Shown here in pieces: positions 27,913 to 37,299 of a DNA stretch of 64,000 bases. This stretch comes from Methanobacterium sp. UBA294 (GTDB lineage: Archaea; Methanobacteriota; Methanobacteria; Methanobacteriales; Methanobacteriaceae). The stretch is from NCBI GenBank assembly GCA_002494495.1, contig DACB01000007.1, positions 94,501-158,500 on the forward strand. Direction: 5' to 3'. Under the pieces are notes generated by a model that was not told where the DNA came from, ran no database searches, and was given only the letters and a program-made list of their open reading frames with translations. Every line of letters begins with the position of its first letter. Position 1 is the stretch's first letter. The translations under genes and the position numbers were made by a program.

Positions 27913-28215
27913 TTATTTTTTTGACTTGGATCTGGCTTTGGAATTCTTTTTGGCCTTCTTTGTAGGCTTTATTTCCTTTTTAAGTTCGTCACATCTATTT
28001 TTAATAGTTTCTGCTGCCTTTTTCAGTGATTTCTTTGGATTTTTTGCCTTCACGTATAATTTGGGTTCGCCGATGGTGGGGTGCTCCATTACATACGCTG
28101 CAGACACAACATCCTTGTCTTCCATAAGGGTCTTTCTTAGGGCATTACAGAGTGTATGTGACTCTCCAGTTATTTCTAGCTCCAGTTCATCCTTGGTGTC
28201 CTTTATGATCTTCAT
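27913..28215 (-). CDS. rpo11: RNA polymerase subunit Rpo11 (L)
   Basis: Rpo11 pairs with Rpo3 in the assembly platform of archaeal RNA polymerase. The signature TGESHTLCNALRKTLMEDK is present at residues 17-35, then VSAAYVMEHPTIGEPKLYV. The last 20 residues form a Lys-rich tail (KKAKKNSKARSKSKK). The ATG follows a GAGGGAT site and starts 2 bp after the csl4 stop. Confidence 0.95.
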   Translation of the reverse strand: MKIIKDTKDELELEITGESHTLCNALRKTLMEDKDVVSAAYVMEHPTIGEPKLYVKAKNPKKSLKKAAETIKNRCDELKKEIKPTKKAKKNSKARSKSKK

Positions 28216-28216
28216 T

Positions 28217-28786
28217 TTATCCCTCGTATTTTGAAGAGATTTTTCTCCCTTCTTTTCTTCCGCATCTAGGGCATAGCACTTCTTTTTTATTTATCTGTTT
28301 CATGTAAGCCCTGCAGTTGGTGCACATAGCTTTGACTACACCAAGTTCATTTTCTGCTGTGGTTAAATCCACGTTGTCCAGTCCAATAATTTTAGTTACC
28401 TTGGCATCCACCAGATCACCGATACGGAATTCATCGGTTAACTTGGCTACATATCCTTTATCTGCCTGTGAAATATGTATTCCACCGGAGAAATTGGTTA
28501 CCAGTCCTCTCTTATTATCTTTAATACCCCCAATCCTCATCAGGGCTCTCTGTCCCCTTACTTCAGATATCTGCCCGTAGACCACATCTCCGTTTTTGAG
28601 TACAGCAGGTGAGCTAGTCTTAGGTACTATGGATATTCTTTTATTCTTGCTGTCTAAGGAGACTGTTCCTGCAACCAGGGATCTTATCTTACCATCATCA
28701 TCAAATGTCCATTCTGCTGGATCATATTCCTCTGTCACTCCCAGTGCATCCCCCGGAAGGACAAAAGCGCCAGTTTTAGTTTTCAT
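28217..28786 (-). CDS. csl4: Exosome RNA-binding subunit Csl4
   Basis: A cap protein of the archaeal RNA exosome. The 189-residue sequence has an N-terminal domain (GAFVLPGDALGVTEEYDP), a central S1 domain (GDVVYGQISEVRGQRALMRI through LVDAKVTKIIG) and a C-terminal zinc ribbon (CTNCRAYM with CPRCGRKEGRK). The GAGGTGAA site before ATG is strong. Coupled with rpo11. Confidence 0.96.
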   Translation of the reverse strand: MKTKTGAFVLPGDALGVTEEYDPAEWTFDDDGKIRSLVAGTVSLDSKNKRISIVPKTSSPAVLKNGDVVYGQISEVRGQRALMRIGGIKDNKRGLVTNFSGGIHISQADKGYVAKLTDEFRIGDLVDAKVTKIIGLDNVDLTTAENELGVVKAMCTNCRAYMKQINKKEVLCPRCGRKEGRKISSKYEG

Positions 28787-28969
28787 TGTTCACCTCAACC
28801 TAAAATAAGTTTTTTAATTGTTAATTAGATAGTATTATTTTAATTATGTGTTTATATGGGTAGTAGAATTTAATTTATAGATTCATATTATTTATATAAA
28901 TTAACTTTATTTGTTTTATTATTATATCTATTTAAATTTATGTTTATTAATCTGAATTAAGTTAATGAT

Positions 28970-29959
28970 TTAATATCTTATCTCATCCATTACGTATTCG
29001 TCCCATTTTCTCTTATCCAAGGCTATTAAAAGCTCATCCGGTGTTAAAATGGATTTATCATATATGTTCGCATCGTCAATAGCTATTCTGGGACAGGCAG
29101 TTATTACATATGCATCTATATCTCTGTAGGGCACCAGTAGTTCTGGTGTGATCTGGTTCATTAATATGATGAATGCTTGTTTTCCTTCACGTTGGATTAT
29201 GTCTTTTAAACTTTGTGCGAGTTCCATTCTATTCTGTCCTTTCTTGGATGAGACTATTACTCCAAATTTTCCAGCTTCTCTAGCCTTGGTTATTTTAGCG
29301 AACCTTATTCTCATCATACGGTCGGCAAATTTGTCTATATCTCTTGCTTCGTTATGATATTGATCAGCGACGATGACTGGTTTATCTGTAGAAAGTTTTA
29401 TACCCAAGGGATGAAAATTACCACTTCCCAAAAATAGGAATGCATCTACAGGGAGGTTTTCTATGCTTGAAAAGTTACAACCCAGTACCTGGGCTTTTTG
29501 AGTTCCTTTGCCTTCACTCATAACCACTTCTTTACCATTTTTTCTCAGTATATCGGTTAGTTCATCTATAAGATGGAGATGCTGAGTAGTAGTTACCAGC
29601 CCTATTTTTTTATAATCTTTTAAGTAATCTAAAGCTTCATTTACTGCGGGCATTATGTCCAGCTGGAATTCAGCTTCCAGAAATAGCACAGGCACATCAT
29701 ATTCAAGGGGCAGTGGTGTGTGGCCGAAATGAACCAGTAGATCCACCAGATTATCCATTACCGTATCAGACACATCGCATGCACCGTAACAGGGATCTCC
29801 AGAAATAATCACATCCGCCCCAGTTTTTTCTTCTATCTGCCTGGCTACGGATGTAGCGTACATCTTCAGACCCTCGGGAAACTGTAAACCAATGGTATGC
29901 GCGTCCATTTTCCTGATCTTTTTGAGAATTTCTTGGATATCCAGATGGTAACTCGACAT
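28970..29959 (-). CDS. dph2: Diphthamide biosynthesis enzyme Dph2
   Basis: A radical enzyme that transfers the 3-amino-3-carboxypropyl group of SAM to the diphthamide His of elongation factor 2. The three conserved cysteines, which hold one 4Fe-4S cluster, are in GDPCYGACDVSD, in LGCNFSS and in TACPRIAIDD. Length (329 residues) is typical for the archaeal homodimer. The start ATG has no Shine-Dalgarno sequence, so the mRNA may be leaderless. Confidence 0.95.
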   Translation of the reverse strand: MSSYHLDIQEILKKIRKMDAHTIGLQFPEGLKMYATSVARQIEEKTGADVIISGDPCYGACDVSDTVMDNLVDLLVHFGHTPLPLEYDVPVLFLEAEFQLDIMPAVNEALDYLKDYKKIGLVTTTQHLHLIDELTDILRKNGKEVVMSEGKGTQKAQVLGCNFSSIENLPVDAFLFLGSGNFHPLGIKLSTDKPVIVADQYHNEARDIDKFADRMMRIRFAKITKAREAGKFGVIVSSKKGQNRMELAQSLKDIIQREGKQAFIILMNQITPELLVPYRDIDAYVITACPRIAIDDANIYDKSILTPDELLIALDKRKWDEYVMDEIRY

Positions 29960-30006
29960 GATATCAAATTTTTTGAATTTATAATAAAAAACTAGGATAG
30001 GATAAT

Positions 30007-30573
30007 TTAAACTTTACATTCTTCTATTACCACTTTTCCATTCTTAACGTTGACTTTGAGTAAGGTTTTGACTATAAATCCGGTATTTTTTTCCACCAGA
30101 TCCTTCCCCTTTCCTTTCTCCATGACTGCAATAACATCCACCACTTCCACATCCATGGCTTTAAGGGCGTTTAAAACTGCTGTCATGGTTCCACCCGTGC
30201 TTACTACATCATCTACCAGTATCACCCTTTCTCCCTTTTTTAAACCGTTGATGTAGAGGTTTCCATGGCTGTAACCTGTGACCTGATGGACATCCACCTC
30301 TCCCTCTAAGCCATACTGGCGCTTCCTTACCACTACAAAGGGCAGTCCTGTCTCGAGGGAAAGAGCAGTGGCTATATGGATGCCCATGGCCTCCACGCAC
30401 ACAATTTTATCCACATCAGTGTTTGCTTGTTGAGAAATGGCTTCCGCCACTTCTCTCATGATTTCAGCCTTCACTAATGGTATACCATCAGTTATGGGAT
30501 GTATAAAGTAATCATAATCTCCTTTCTTAATCACAGGAGCCTCTAGTAAGCTTTTTTTGATATTTTCAAGCAT
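30007..30573 (-). CDS. hpt: Purine phosphoribosyltransferase (hypoxanthine type)
   Basis: Salvages purine bases with PRPP. The 188-residue enzyme carries the PRPP loop VILVDDVVSTGGT near residue 120 and the upstream motifs VCVEAMGIHIA and LPFVVVRKRQYGLEGE, as in the archaeal HGPRTase family (adenine PRTase-like length). I chose ATG 30573, preceded by GGAGA at 8 nt; the ATG at 30588 has no ribosome site. It is divergent from srp54. Confidence 0.93.
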   Translation of the reverse strand: MLENIKKSLLEAPVIKKGDYDYFIHPITDGIPLVKAEIMREVAEAISQQANTDVDKIVCVEAMGIHIATALSLETGLPFVVVRKRQYGLEGEVDVHQVTGYSHGNLYINGLKKGERVILVDDVVSTGGTMTAVLNALKAMDVEVVDVIAVMEKGKGKDLVEKNTGFIVKTLLKVNVKNGKVVIEECKV

Positions 30574-30844
30574 GTAAAATTTCTCCATAAAAATAATCTT
30601 ATTAAAATTCGTTTAAAAAAATTTTATAATTTCCATCTTACTACAGTTGTTTAGTTGAGAAAATATTAAATATTAATAGATATCTATATGAGATGAACTA
30701 TTAAAATATCCTTAAGATTTTATGATATAAAATATTAATAAATACCCTTAGGATTTATTTTTAAAAAAATTTATACAATTTCAATCAACAAATTTTAATT
30801 CAAAGATAAACTAGTAATCAGTCAATATTTGGTGAAAGGATAAT

Positions 30845-32179
30845 ATGTTGGGCAATCTGGGTAAAAATCTAACTAAGACCATGAAAAAACTGGCCGGAAT
30901 GACCATAATAGATGAAGATGTGGTTAAAGAGGTTGTAAAAGACATTCAAAGAGCCCTTATACAGTCTGATGTTAATATAAAACTTGTTTTAAAGCTTTCC
31001 AAAACAATTGAAGAGCGATCATTAAATGAAGAACCAGCTAAAGGAGTTACAGCTAAAGAACATGTTATACGGATAGTCTACGAAGAGCTGGTCAATCTGT
31101 TGGGAGAAAGAGCAGTAGAAATCGAAATCACGACCCGACCATATAAAATACTCTTTATGGGACTGCAGGGTAGTGGTAAGACCACCACAATAGCCAAATT
31201 ATCAAAGTATCTTCAAAAAAAAGGTTTCAAACCCGCAGTGGTAGTTTCAGACACCTGGCGTCCTGCAGCATATGAACAGCTACTTCAGCTAACAGAAGAT
31301 ATGAACGTACCCCTTTATGGAAACCCAGAAAATCCAGATGCACTGGATCTGGCCCGGAAGGGTTTGAATGAATTTAAAAAACAGGACATCATTATTGTGG
31401 ACACTGCTGGCCGCCATAAAGAAGAAAAAGACCTCTTAGATGAAATGGAACAGATATCCAAAGTAGTGAATCCTGACGAAGTTATACTGGTCATCGATGG
31501 AACCATAGGTCAACAGGCACGGGAGCAGGCACAGGCCTTTAATAAAACAACCAATATTGGTTCTATAATCATAACCAAACTTGATGGTTCAGCCAAGGGT
31601 GGTGGAGCACTATCCGCCGTAGCCGAAATTGGAGCTCCTATCAAATTCATAGGTACCGGGGAAAAACTTGATGATTTTGAAGCCTTCGATCCTGAACGTT
31701 TCATATCACGACTCCTGGGAATGGGTGATATAAAAACTCTCCTGGAGAAGGCCGAAGAAGTTGCTTCCGAGGAAGACATGGACATGGAAGTCATGGACCA
31801 TATGATGAGTGGAAAGTTCACCTTGAAGGACATGTATTCCCAAATCTCAATGATGAATAAGATGGGCCCTATGCAGCAGGTCATGAATATGATACCGGGA
31901 ATGGGAGGTAAATTACCAAAAAACGCCTCTCAAATAACCGAAGAAAAATTGGCCATGTACAAGATAATGATGGACTCTATGACTGAATACGAACTCACCC
32001 ACCCCGATGTCATCAAACAGTCCAGGGTTAAAAGAATATCCCGGGGAGCTGGTGTTAGAAACGAAGATGTTAAAGAACTTTTAAAGTATTATAACATGAC
32101 CAAAAAGGCCATCAAAGGTTTCGGTAAGAGGAAGATGGGCGGACCATTAGGTCAGATGATGAAACAGTTCATGAGATAA
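30845..32179 (+). CDS. srp54: Signal recognition particle 54 kDa protein
   Basis: The GTPase of SRP. The N domain spans residues about 1-85, and the G domain has GLQGSGKTTT, DTAGRHKEE and TKLDGSAKGGGALSA. The Met-rich M domain (about 300-444, MMNKMGPMQQVMNMIPGM) binds 7S RNA and signal peptides. Full length at 444 residues. The GAAAGGAT site precedes the ATG. The 255-bp AT-rich gap upstream holds its promoter (TTTATACA about 70 bp before the ATG). Confidence 0.98.
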   Translation: MLGNLGKNLTKTMKKLAGMTIIDEDVVKEVVKDIQRALIQSDVNIKLVLKLSKTIEERSLNEEPAKGVTAKEHVIRIVYEELVNLLGERAVEIEITTRPYKILFMGLQGSGKTTTIAKLSKYLQKKGFKPAVVVSDTWRPAAYEQLLQLTEDMNVPLYGNPENPDALDLARKGLNEFKKQDIIIVDTAGRHKEEKDLLDEMEQISKVVNPDEVILVIDGTIGQQAREQAQAFNKTTNIGSIIITKLDGSAKGGGALSAVAEIGAPIKFIGTGEKLDDFEAFDPERFISRLLGMGDIKTLLEKAEEVASEEDMDMEVMDHMMSGKFTLKDMYSQISMMNKMGPMQQVMNMIPGMGGKLPKNASQITEEKLAMYKIMMDSMTEYELTHPDVIKQSRVKRISRGAGVRNEDVKELLKYYNMTKKAIKGFGKRKMGGPLGQMMKQFMR

Positions 32180-32273
32180 AAAAAATCTATTTTTTTAAAC
32201 CTTATTATCTTATTTTTAAAAATTTATTTTTATATAAAATTATATTTACATAGCCGAAAGAGACTGCGTTTAA

Positions 32274-32550
32274 ATGAAAAAATATTGGTTATTAATTATT
32301 ATTGCAGCAATATTTGAAGTTATGTGGGTATTGGAATTAAAACACTCCGTTACAGGGATTGAATGGGTGTTAACAGCGTTAGCTATCTTTATTAGTTTTG
32401 GAGGGCTTATCCTTAATCTGGACAGTATCAGTACTGTTGGGAGTGCATTAATCGGGGTGGTTTTCTTTGGTGAGTCAAAAAATAAAATACGGCCTGTTCT
32501 TAATTTTTCTCATAATTGCATCTTTGGTGGGATTAAAGTTAATAAAATAG
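32274..32550 (+). pseudogene. Small multidrug resistance (SMR) transporter remnant
   Basis: The first part reads as an EmrE-like protein: MKKYWLLIIIAAIFEVMWVL, then WVLTALAIFISFGGLIL. A jump to SISTVGSALIGVVFFGE follows, skipping about 20 residues of the normal sequence. After SKNKI the frame is lost near 32490. The proper last helix (LFLIFLIIASLVGLKLIK, then TAG at 32548-32550) is found one frame over. One internal deletion plus one frameshift make it non-functional. Confidence 0.82.
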
Positions 32551-32638
32551 GGACATGTAAAAATACCAACATAATTGCTGTTGCTAGTCTTTATTAATTG
32601 AATGAATACTAAAATTTATGTAATAATAGAAAATTTCG

Positions 32639-33928
32639 ATGATCAATATGAACAAAAATAATTTAGACCCTCAAATCATGGAAAAAGCTTTAAAAATAAT
32701 GGATCTAACCAGTTATAACATCTGTCCACGCTGTCTGGGTAGAAATTTCTCCATGGATATAGATGCACCCGATAACCTGGAAAGAGGAGAGTATATCCAG
32801 AACAACCTTTACGATGAAAGCTGTGCTGATTGCAGAATCCATATGTGCTATATCTGCGGTAACATATTTCAGAACATAAATAACCAGCTTATAGAATATA
32901 TATCTCAAGAGATAAAAGATTCAAACATCGAATTTGACACATTGCTGATAGGATCCCGTGTAGATAAGGATATAATAGAGAAGGAACAGGAAATCCAAAA
33001 AAAAATCGGAGTCAATGTGGAAAATATTAAAAAAGAGATCAACCGGGAGATTGGTAAGGCATTATCAGTGAGAATGGATAAAGATGTGGATTTTGAAACT
33101 CCTCATCTGGTTATACTGGTGGATTTCACCAGGGAAGGCAATAAACCGGGTTTTAATGAAGAATATAAACCAAGGTTAGAATTTCAGATAAATCCATTAT
33201 TCATTGAAGGGCGTTACAGGAAACTAGTAAGAGGTATTCCCCAGACAAAATGGCCCTGCCGTGAATGTAAAGGAAAAGGATGTGAGCGCTGCAATTACAC
33301 CGGTAAGATGTACCAGGAATCTGTTGAAGAACTCGTGAGCCCAGAATTTCTCAAGCAATCACAAGGGAGTGAGACCAAATTCCATGGAGCAGGCAGGGAA
33401 GATATAGATGTTAGAATGCTGGGAACGGGTCGTCCATTTGTCCTTGAAATTAAAGAACCCCATAGGCGGGCATTAAACCTTAAAAATCTGGAAGATGAAG
33501 TAAATCAAAGTGCCGATGGTAAAGTAGAAGTATCGGGACTTGAATTCGTTGGTAAAGAAAGGCGTAAACATATTAAAACTTCCTCCACAGATTCCTACAA
33601 GGTCTACAATGCCCTGGTGAAAGTAGAAAAAGAGATTACCACGGAAGATATGGAACTTATAAAATCTTTGAAGTTAATAGATCAAAGAACACCCCAAAGG
33701 GTAGTTCACAGACGGGCTGATATTATAAGAAAACGAAAAGTAAGGAATATTGAAGTTAAAAAATTGGATGGAGGATGTTTAGAACTGGTAATTGAATGTC
33801 AGGGCGGATTATACATCAAAGAACTAATATCCGGTGATGATAATCGAACACTTCCCAGTGTTTCTTCACTGCTTGAAACCAAAGCCCAGTGTGTACAGTT
33901 AGATGTTTTAAATGTTCATGTAGCCTGA
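32639..33928 (+). CDS. pus10: tRNA pseudouridine synthase Pus10
   Basis: Makes pseudouridine 54 and 55 in archaeal tRNAs. The 429-residue protein has the N-terminal zinc-binding part (YNICPRCLGRNF with CADCRIHMCYICG), a THUMP-like middle, and the catalytic domain with GREDIDVRMLGTGRPFVLE, where the first Asp pair includes the nucleophile. A second Cys group lies in CRECKGKGCERC. Length is as in the family. No clear ribosome site precedes the ATG. Confidence 0.96.
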   Translation: MINMNKNNLDPQIMEKALKIMDLTSYNICPRCLGRNFSMDIDAPDNLERGEYIQNNLYDESCADCRIHMCYICGNIFQNINNQLIEYISQEIKDSNIEFDTLLIGSRVDKDIIEKEQEIQKKIGVNVENIKKEINREIGKALSVRMDKDVDFETPHLVILVDFTREGNKPGFNEEYKPRLEFQINPLFIEGRYRKLVRGIPQTKWPCRECKGKGCERCNYTGKMYQESVEELVSPEFLKQSQGSETKFHGAGREDIDVRMLGTGRPFVLEIKEPHRRALNLKNLEDEVNQSADGKVEVSGLEFVGKERRKHIKTSSTDSYKVYNALVKVEKEITTEDMELIKSLKLIDQRTPQRVVHRRADIIRKRKVRNIEVKKLDGGCLELVIECQGGLYIKELISGDDNRTLPSVSSLLETKAQCVQLDVLNVHVA

Positions 33929-34280
33929 ATGAAAACTCAAATCTAAGTGGTGCTCAGGATATTCGTATTTGTTCGGAAGTTATCTTTTTATAGATAACAT
34001 TATAAACCTATAATAACAGAAAAAATATTGTTATAAAAAATTTCCGATAAAAGCCGTATTTATCTATAAATAACGTTGTATACCTATAAACGCAGTTATA
34101 ACGAGTTCTCATCATTATAACTTACAAATTAAGCGGATTTTTAGTTTAGATAGAGTATTTGCAAGGAAAATTTCAGGGGCTCAAAAATTAGAAGATTCTT
34201 AAGGGAATATTAAATAATCCTCAAGAAAAGAGGCCTGTTAGTTTAACAAAAAATTTTATTGTTCAAATGGAGGTTTACAA
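33929..34280 (+). promoter_or_regulatory. 352-bp intergenic leader before L21e with dyad and imperfect repeat
   Basis: No gene is seen. A perfect 7-bp dyad, GTTATCT-N6-AGATAAC (33979-33998), follows pus10 and could end its transcript. A 30-bp imperfect direct repeat (33990-34019 and 34066-34095, about 24 matches, core CCTATAA) covers the next stretch, including part of the dyad. The final 20 bp hold a strong GGAGGT ribosome site for L21e. The length is unusual for this otherwise compact cluster and may include promoter and leader for the L21e-rpo4 transcript. Confidence 0.45.
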
Positions 34281-34571
34281 ATGAGAAGATCAAAAGGTTC
34301 TCGAAGTAAAACACGTTATAAACTTAAAAAAACTATTAGAGTGGGACGTACAAACCCCATAACTAAAAAATTGCAGACATTCAAAGAAAACGATTTAGTA
34401 CATATCATAATAGATCCTAGTGTGCATAAAGGTCAACCCCACCCACGATTCCATGGAAAAACGGGTAATGTATCCGAAAAACGTGGACGAGCATATATTG
34501 TAAATATTAATGATGGGAATAAACATAAAAAATTGATTATAAGACCAGAACATCTTAAAATACAAGCGTGA
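34281..34571 (+). CDS. rpl21e: Ribosomal protein L21e
   Basis: A 96-residue large-subunit protein. It begins MRRSKGSRSKTRYKLKK and has the conserved DPSVHKGQPHPRFHGKTG core and GRAYIVNI. A GGAGGT site precedes the ATG. It is followed by rpo4 after 4 bp, the usual archaeal arrangement. Confidence 0.97.
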   Translation: MRRSKGSRSKTRYKLKKTIRVGRTNPITKKLQTFKENDLVHIIIDPSVHKGQPHPRFHGKTGNVSEKRGRAYIVNINDGNKHKKLIIRPEHLKIQA

Positions 34572-34575
34572 TTCA

Positions 34576-34923
34576 ATGGTTGGAAAAAAAATTATTGAAA
34601 CTGATCCCATCACCAGTGCTGAAGTTAAAGAGATGTTAGTGGAACGCGCAGAGTCCCATGAACTCAACTATGAGCAAAACCTCGCCTTGGACCATGTAAT
34701 CAAATTTGTAAAGACCGATGCAAAGACTGCTAATAAACTGGTTAAAGAAATGGAAGAAATCATTAAAAAAAGCCAGGCAGTTAAACTCGCTGATACAATG
34801 CCTAAAGATCTGGCAGATATGAGGTTGCTGTTCGCAAAGGAAAGAGGATCACACAAGAAAGAAGAAATGGAAACATTACTTAAAATAATAGATAAATATC
34901 GTGAAGAAGAAATAACTGAATAA
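34576..34923 (+). CDS. rpo4: RNA polymerase subunit Rpo4 (F)
   Basis: The 115-residue Rpb4-like subunit forms the polymerase stalk with Rpo7. Conserved elements are EMLVERAESHELNYEQNLALDH and the C-terminal ADMRLLFAKERGSHKKEEMETLL helices. Tight spacing to L21e shows one transcript. Rpo7 is not in the window. Confidence 0.93.
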   Translation: MVGKKIIETDPITSAEVKEMLVERAESHELNYEQNLALDHVIKFVKTDAKTANKLVKEMEEIIKKSQAVKLADTMPKDLADMRLLFAKERGSHKKEEMETLLKIIDKYREEEITE

Positions 34924-34999
34924 TAAATTAGCCTGAATTCTGGCTTAAATATTTACTAGCTTAAATATTACTATATTATCAAATGTGGTGGTTTTGACT

Positions 35000-35578
35000 A
35001 TGGAAGATTATGCAATTATTCTAGATTATCTACCAATAGGTTATGTTAAAGGAGATGTGGCTTCTTTTAAAAAGAAGCCCGTAGCTCAAGCTCTAGGTAT
35101 TGAAGAGTTTACACTTCTTGAACTTATCCCTAAAGAAAACGTTAATCTTGATATTCATGAAAAAGTTTACATTGGTGCAGGAAAAAGAGATAAAATCGCC
35201 AGGGTAAATCGCAGACTGAAATATGATAAACTCACCTCCACTGCAAAACTGGAGTTAGACTACGTTATTGAAGAAATTATCAAAAGCCATGAAGACAGAT
35301 TTGTACGTTTCTTCAACGAAGCAGGCCCCATCTCCACGAGACTCCACCAGATAGAACTCTTACCTGGTGTTGGTAAGAAGCACATGTGGGATATCCTGAA
35401 AGCCCGTAAAGAAAAAGAATTTGAAAGCTTCCAGGATATTGATGATAGAGTACCCATGCTTACCGATCCAGTGAAACTCATCTATAAACGTATATTATTA
35501 GAATTAGAAGGAAGTAGCGACAGGAAAGGTAAAAGAAAATACACTATCTTCACCAGACCTCCTAAAAAGAAAGTCTAA
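35000..35578 (+). CDS. DUF655 protein with helix-hairpin-helix
   Basis: A 192-residue protein of the DUF655 family. It starts MEDYAIILDYLPIGYV and carries an S1-like beta part (residues about 10-60) and a helix-hairpin-helix (ELLPGVGKKHMWDIL, about 122-136). The combination suggests nucleic-acid binding. I chose ATG 35000, 8 nt after GGTGG; a GTG at 34985 is an alternative. It is conserved next to rpo4 and ksgA in archaea, which hints at ribosome or RNA work, but the function is not established. Confidence 0.87.
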   Translation: MEDYAIILDYLPIGYVKGDVASFKKKPVAQALGIEEFTLLELIPKENVNLDIHEKVYIGAGKRDKIARVNRRLKYDKLTSTAKLELDYVIEEIIKSHEDRFVRFFNEAGPISTRLHQIELLPGVGKKHMWDILKARKEKEFESFQDIDDRVPMLTDPVKLIYKRILLELEGSSDRKGKRKYTIFTRPPKKKV

Positions 35579-35607
35579 CTAACTCTAATACTATTTATTT
35601 TATTCTA

Positions 35608-36447
35608 ATGTTAAATGATACCCTCCAAATTTTAAATAAGTACAATATCAGATTAAATAGGAAAAAGGGACAGAACTATCTCGTGAACAGGAATATTGTC
35701 CTTAAAATCTTAGATAATGCCAAATTATCATGGGATGACACCGTACTTGAAATTGGTCCTGGCCTTGGAACTTTAACCATACCCATGGCAGCTGAAGCTC
35801 GAAAGATCATCGCTGTTGAGCAGGACCAGAGGATCGCCACTGTTTTAACGAAGAGACTGAATAAGTCTGGAATATCTAACGTGGAAGTTTTGGTCGCAGA
35901 TGCGACAAAAATAGATTTCCCTGGATTTAACAAGGTTGTATCTAATTTACCCTATCAAATCTCATCCCCAATAACATTCAAGATACTCAAACACGACTTT
36001 GATTTTGCAATCCTGATGTATCAACTGGAATTTGCAGAGAGAATGGTTGCAAAACCAGGCGATTCTAACTATTCCCGGCTATCCCTAATGACAAATTACT
36101 GCGCAGACGTGGAAATGCTATTCCATGTTCCCCGAGAAGATTTCCATCCCCAACCCAGGATATCCTCGGCTGTCATTAAATTAAAGCCCAACAAAAAAGT
36201 AGAAGTGGATAATAATTTAATAAATGTTTCCAGGGCCCTTTTTCAGCATAAAAAGAAAAAAACAAGAAATGCATTACTCGATTCTTTTCACGAAATAGCT
36301 GAATTAGATCAAACTGAATCAAAGGAAATGGTTGGGAAGCTGGATCAGGAAATGCTGGATAAAAGGGTTTTAAAATTAAATCCAGATGAAGTTTTAACTT
36401 TATCAAGAGATATTGAATATTTACTCGAAATTAATGATTTTAAATAA
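35608..36447 (+). CDS. ksgA: 16S rRNA dimethyladenosine transferase KsgA/Dim1
   Basis: Dimethylates two adjacent adenosines at the 3' end of 16S rRNA. The SAM-dependent core is clear: KKGQNYLVNRNIV, LEIGPGLGTLTIP (motif I), EQDQR, and VSNLPYQISSPI (motif IV, NLPY). A C-terminal helical domain completes 279 residues. Follows DUF655 after 29 bp. Confidence 0.97.
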   Translation: MLNDTLQILNKYNIRLNRKKGQNYLVNRNIVLKILDNAKLSWDDTVLEIGPGLGTLTIPMAAEARKIIAVEQDQRIATVLTKRLNKSGISNVEVLVADATKIDFPGFNKVVSNLPYQISSPITFKILKHDFDFAILMYQLEFAERMVAKPGDSNYSRLSLMTNYCADVEMLFHVPREDFHPQPRISSAVIKLKPNKKVEVDNNLINVSRALFQHKKKKTRNALLDSFHEIAELDQTESKEMVGKLDQEMLDKRVLKLNPDEVLTLSRDIEYLLEINDFK

Positions 36448-36481
36448 AATTATATAGTAAAATTAGTGGAGATGGAATATT

Positions 36482-36789
36482 ATGGAAACAAATCCATATG
36501 AATTATTTCAAAAAGAATTTCCAGAAATTGCAGCCCGTTTTAATGAAGTAGTCGAAGCCCAAAAAACCAGGAAGGATTAGACTCCAAGACAAAACAGTTG
36601 ATAAATATCGCCATTCAAACCTCTCATAAAAATTCCACCGGGGTTAAATTACATGCTTTCATGGCTAAAAATGAAGGTGCAACTCGTGAAGAGATTACCG
36701 GTGCAGTTGTATTAAATCTGCATCATTCTGGTCTTTCATCAGTTTTAAATTGTCTGCCTGCAGCTATCGATGGATTCGATCAAAAATAA
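36482..36789 (+). pseudogene. Carboxymuconolactone decarboxylase (AhpD-like) gene with one frameshift
   Basis: The first frame encodes METNPYELFQKEFPEIAARF and runs to a TAG at 36577-36579. The next frame continues the same protein: GLDSKTKQLINIAIQTS, then GVKLHAFMAKNEGATREEI and LPAAIDGFDQ. A single missing base near 36570 explains the break. The family normally has Cys-x-x-His or a related pair; here only the His in KLHAF is visible. It is either a recent pseudogene or a sequencing error, since the rest is well preserved. Confidence 0.75.
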
Positions 36790-36843
36790 TAGATATTAAT
36801 ATTGCATATCTAAAAATTAGACAACCCATAAAATGGATAGATA

Positions 36844-37134
36844 ATGAAAAATACAGTCTACTATAGGAAAATATCCTCAAAAGAAGCTCAAGAAGGATTT
36901 ATATTTATTTTAAAAAGTAAATTAACCTTCTTCCCATTATTAGGAAGTGAGTTTATTTTAAGTCGGAATAATTCACCAAGAGATGTTAAGGTGGAATCCT
37001 ATCCCTGCAACTGCCGGGGTCAGGATAAACCGCATGAACATTATTTCATTAGCTGGGAAGGATTAAAAGTAGGAGATAGGATTAAAATAACCAAATCTGA
37101 CCAGGAAGGTAAGTATCGGTTACAAGAGATATAA
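36844..37134 (+). CDS. Hypothetical 96-residue protein with CNC motif
   Basis: I do not recognise this protein. It is soluble and mixed alpha/beta in appearance, with the segment YPCNCRGQDKPHEHYFISW at about residues 56-74, where two Cys and two His could bind a metal. No signal peptide and no membrane span. There is only a weak ribosome site. It lies between the CMD pseudogene and the HemK-like gene with over 100 bp of free sequence on the downstream side, so it is probably a single-gene unit. Confidence 0.6.
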   Translation: MKNTVYYRKISSKEAQEGFIFILKSKLTFFPLLGSEFILSRNNSPRDVKVESYPCNCRGQDKPHEHYFISWEGLKVGDRIKITKSDQEGKYRLQEI

Positions 37135-37299
37135 GGAAAATTAAATATGACCACTATAAACTAAAGGCTTCTAGTAAATACTCAGAAATCTGTAGATCAT
37201 TACCCCCCACAATATTGGTATTTTTCAGATCAGAACGATAAAAAATGAAATGTCTAAATTAAGCACTGCCCTTGAATTTCAGTAGGATTAGGTGAAACA

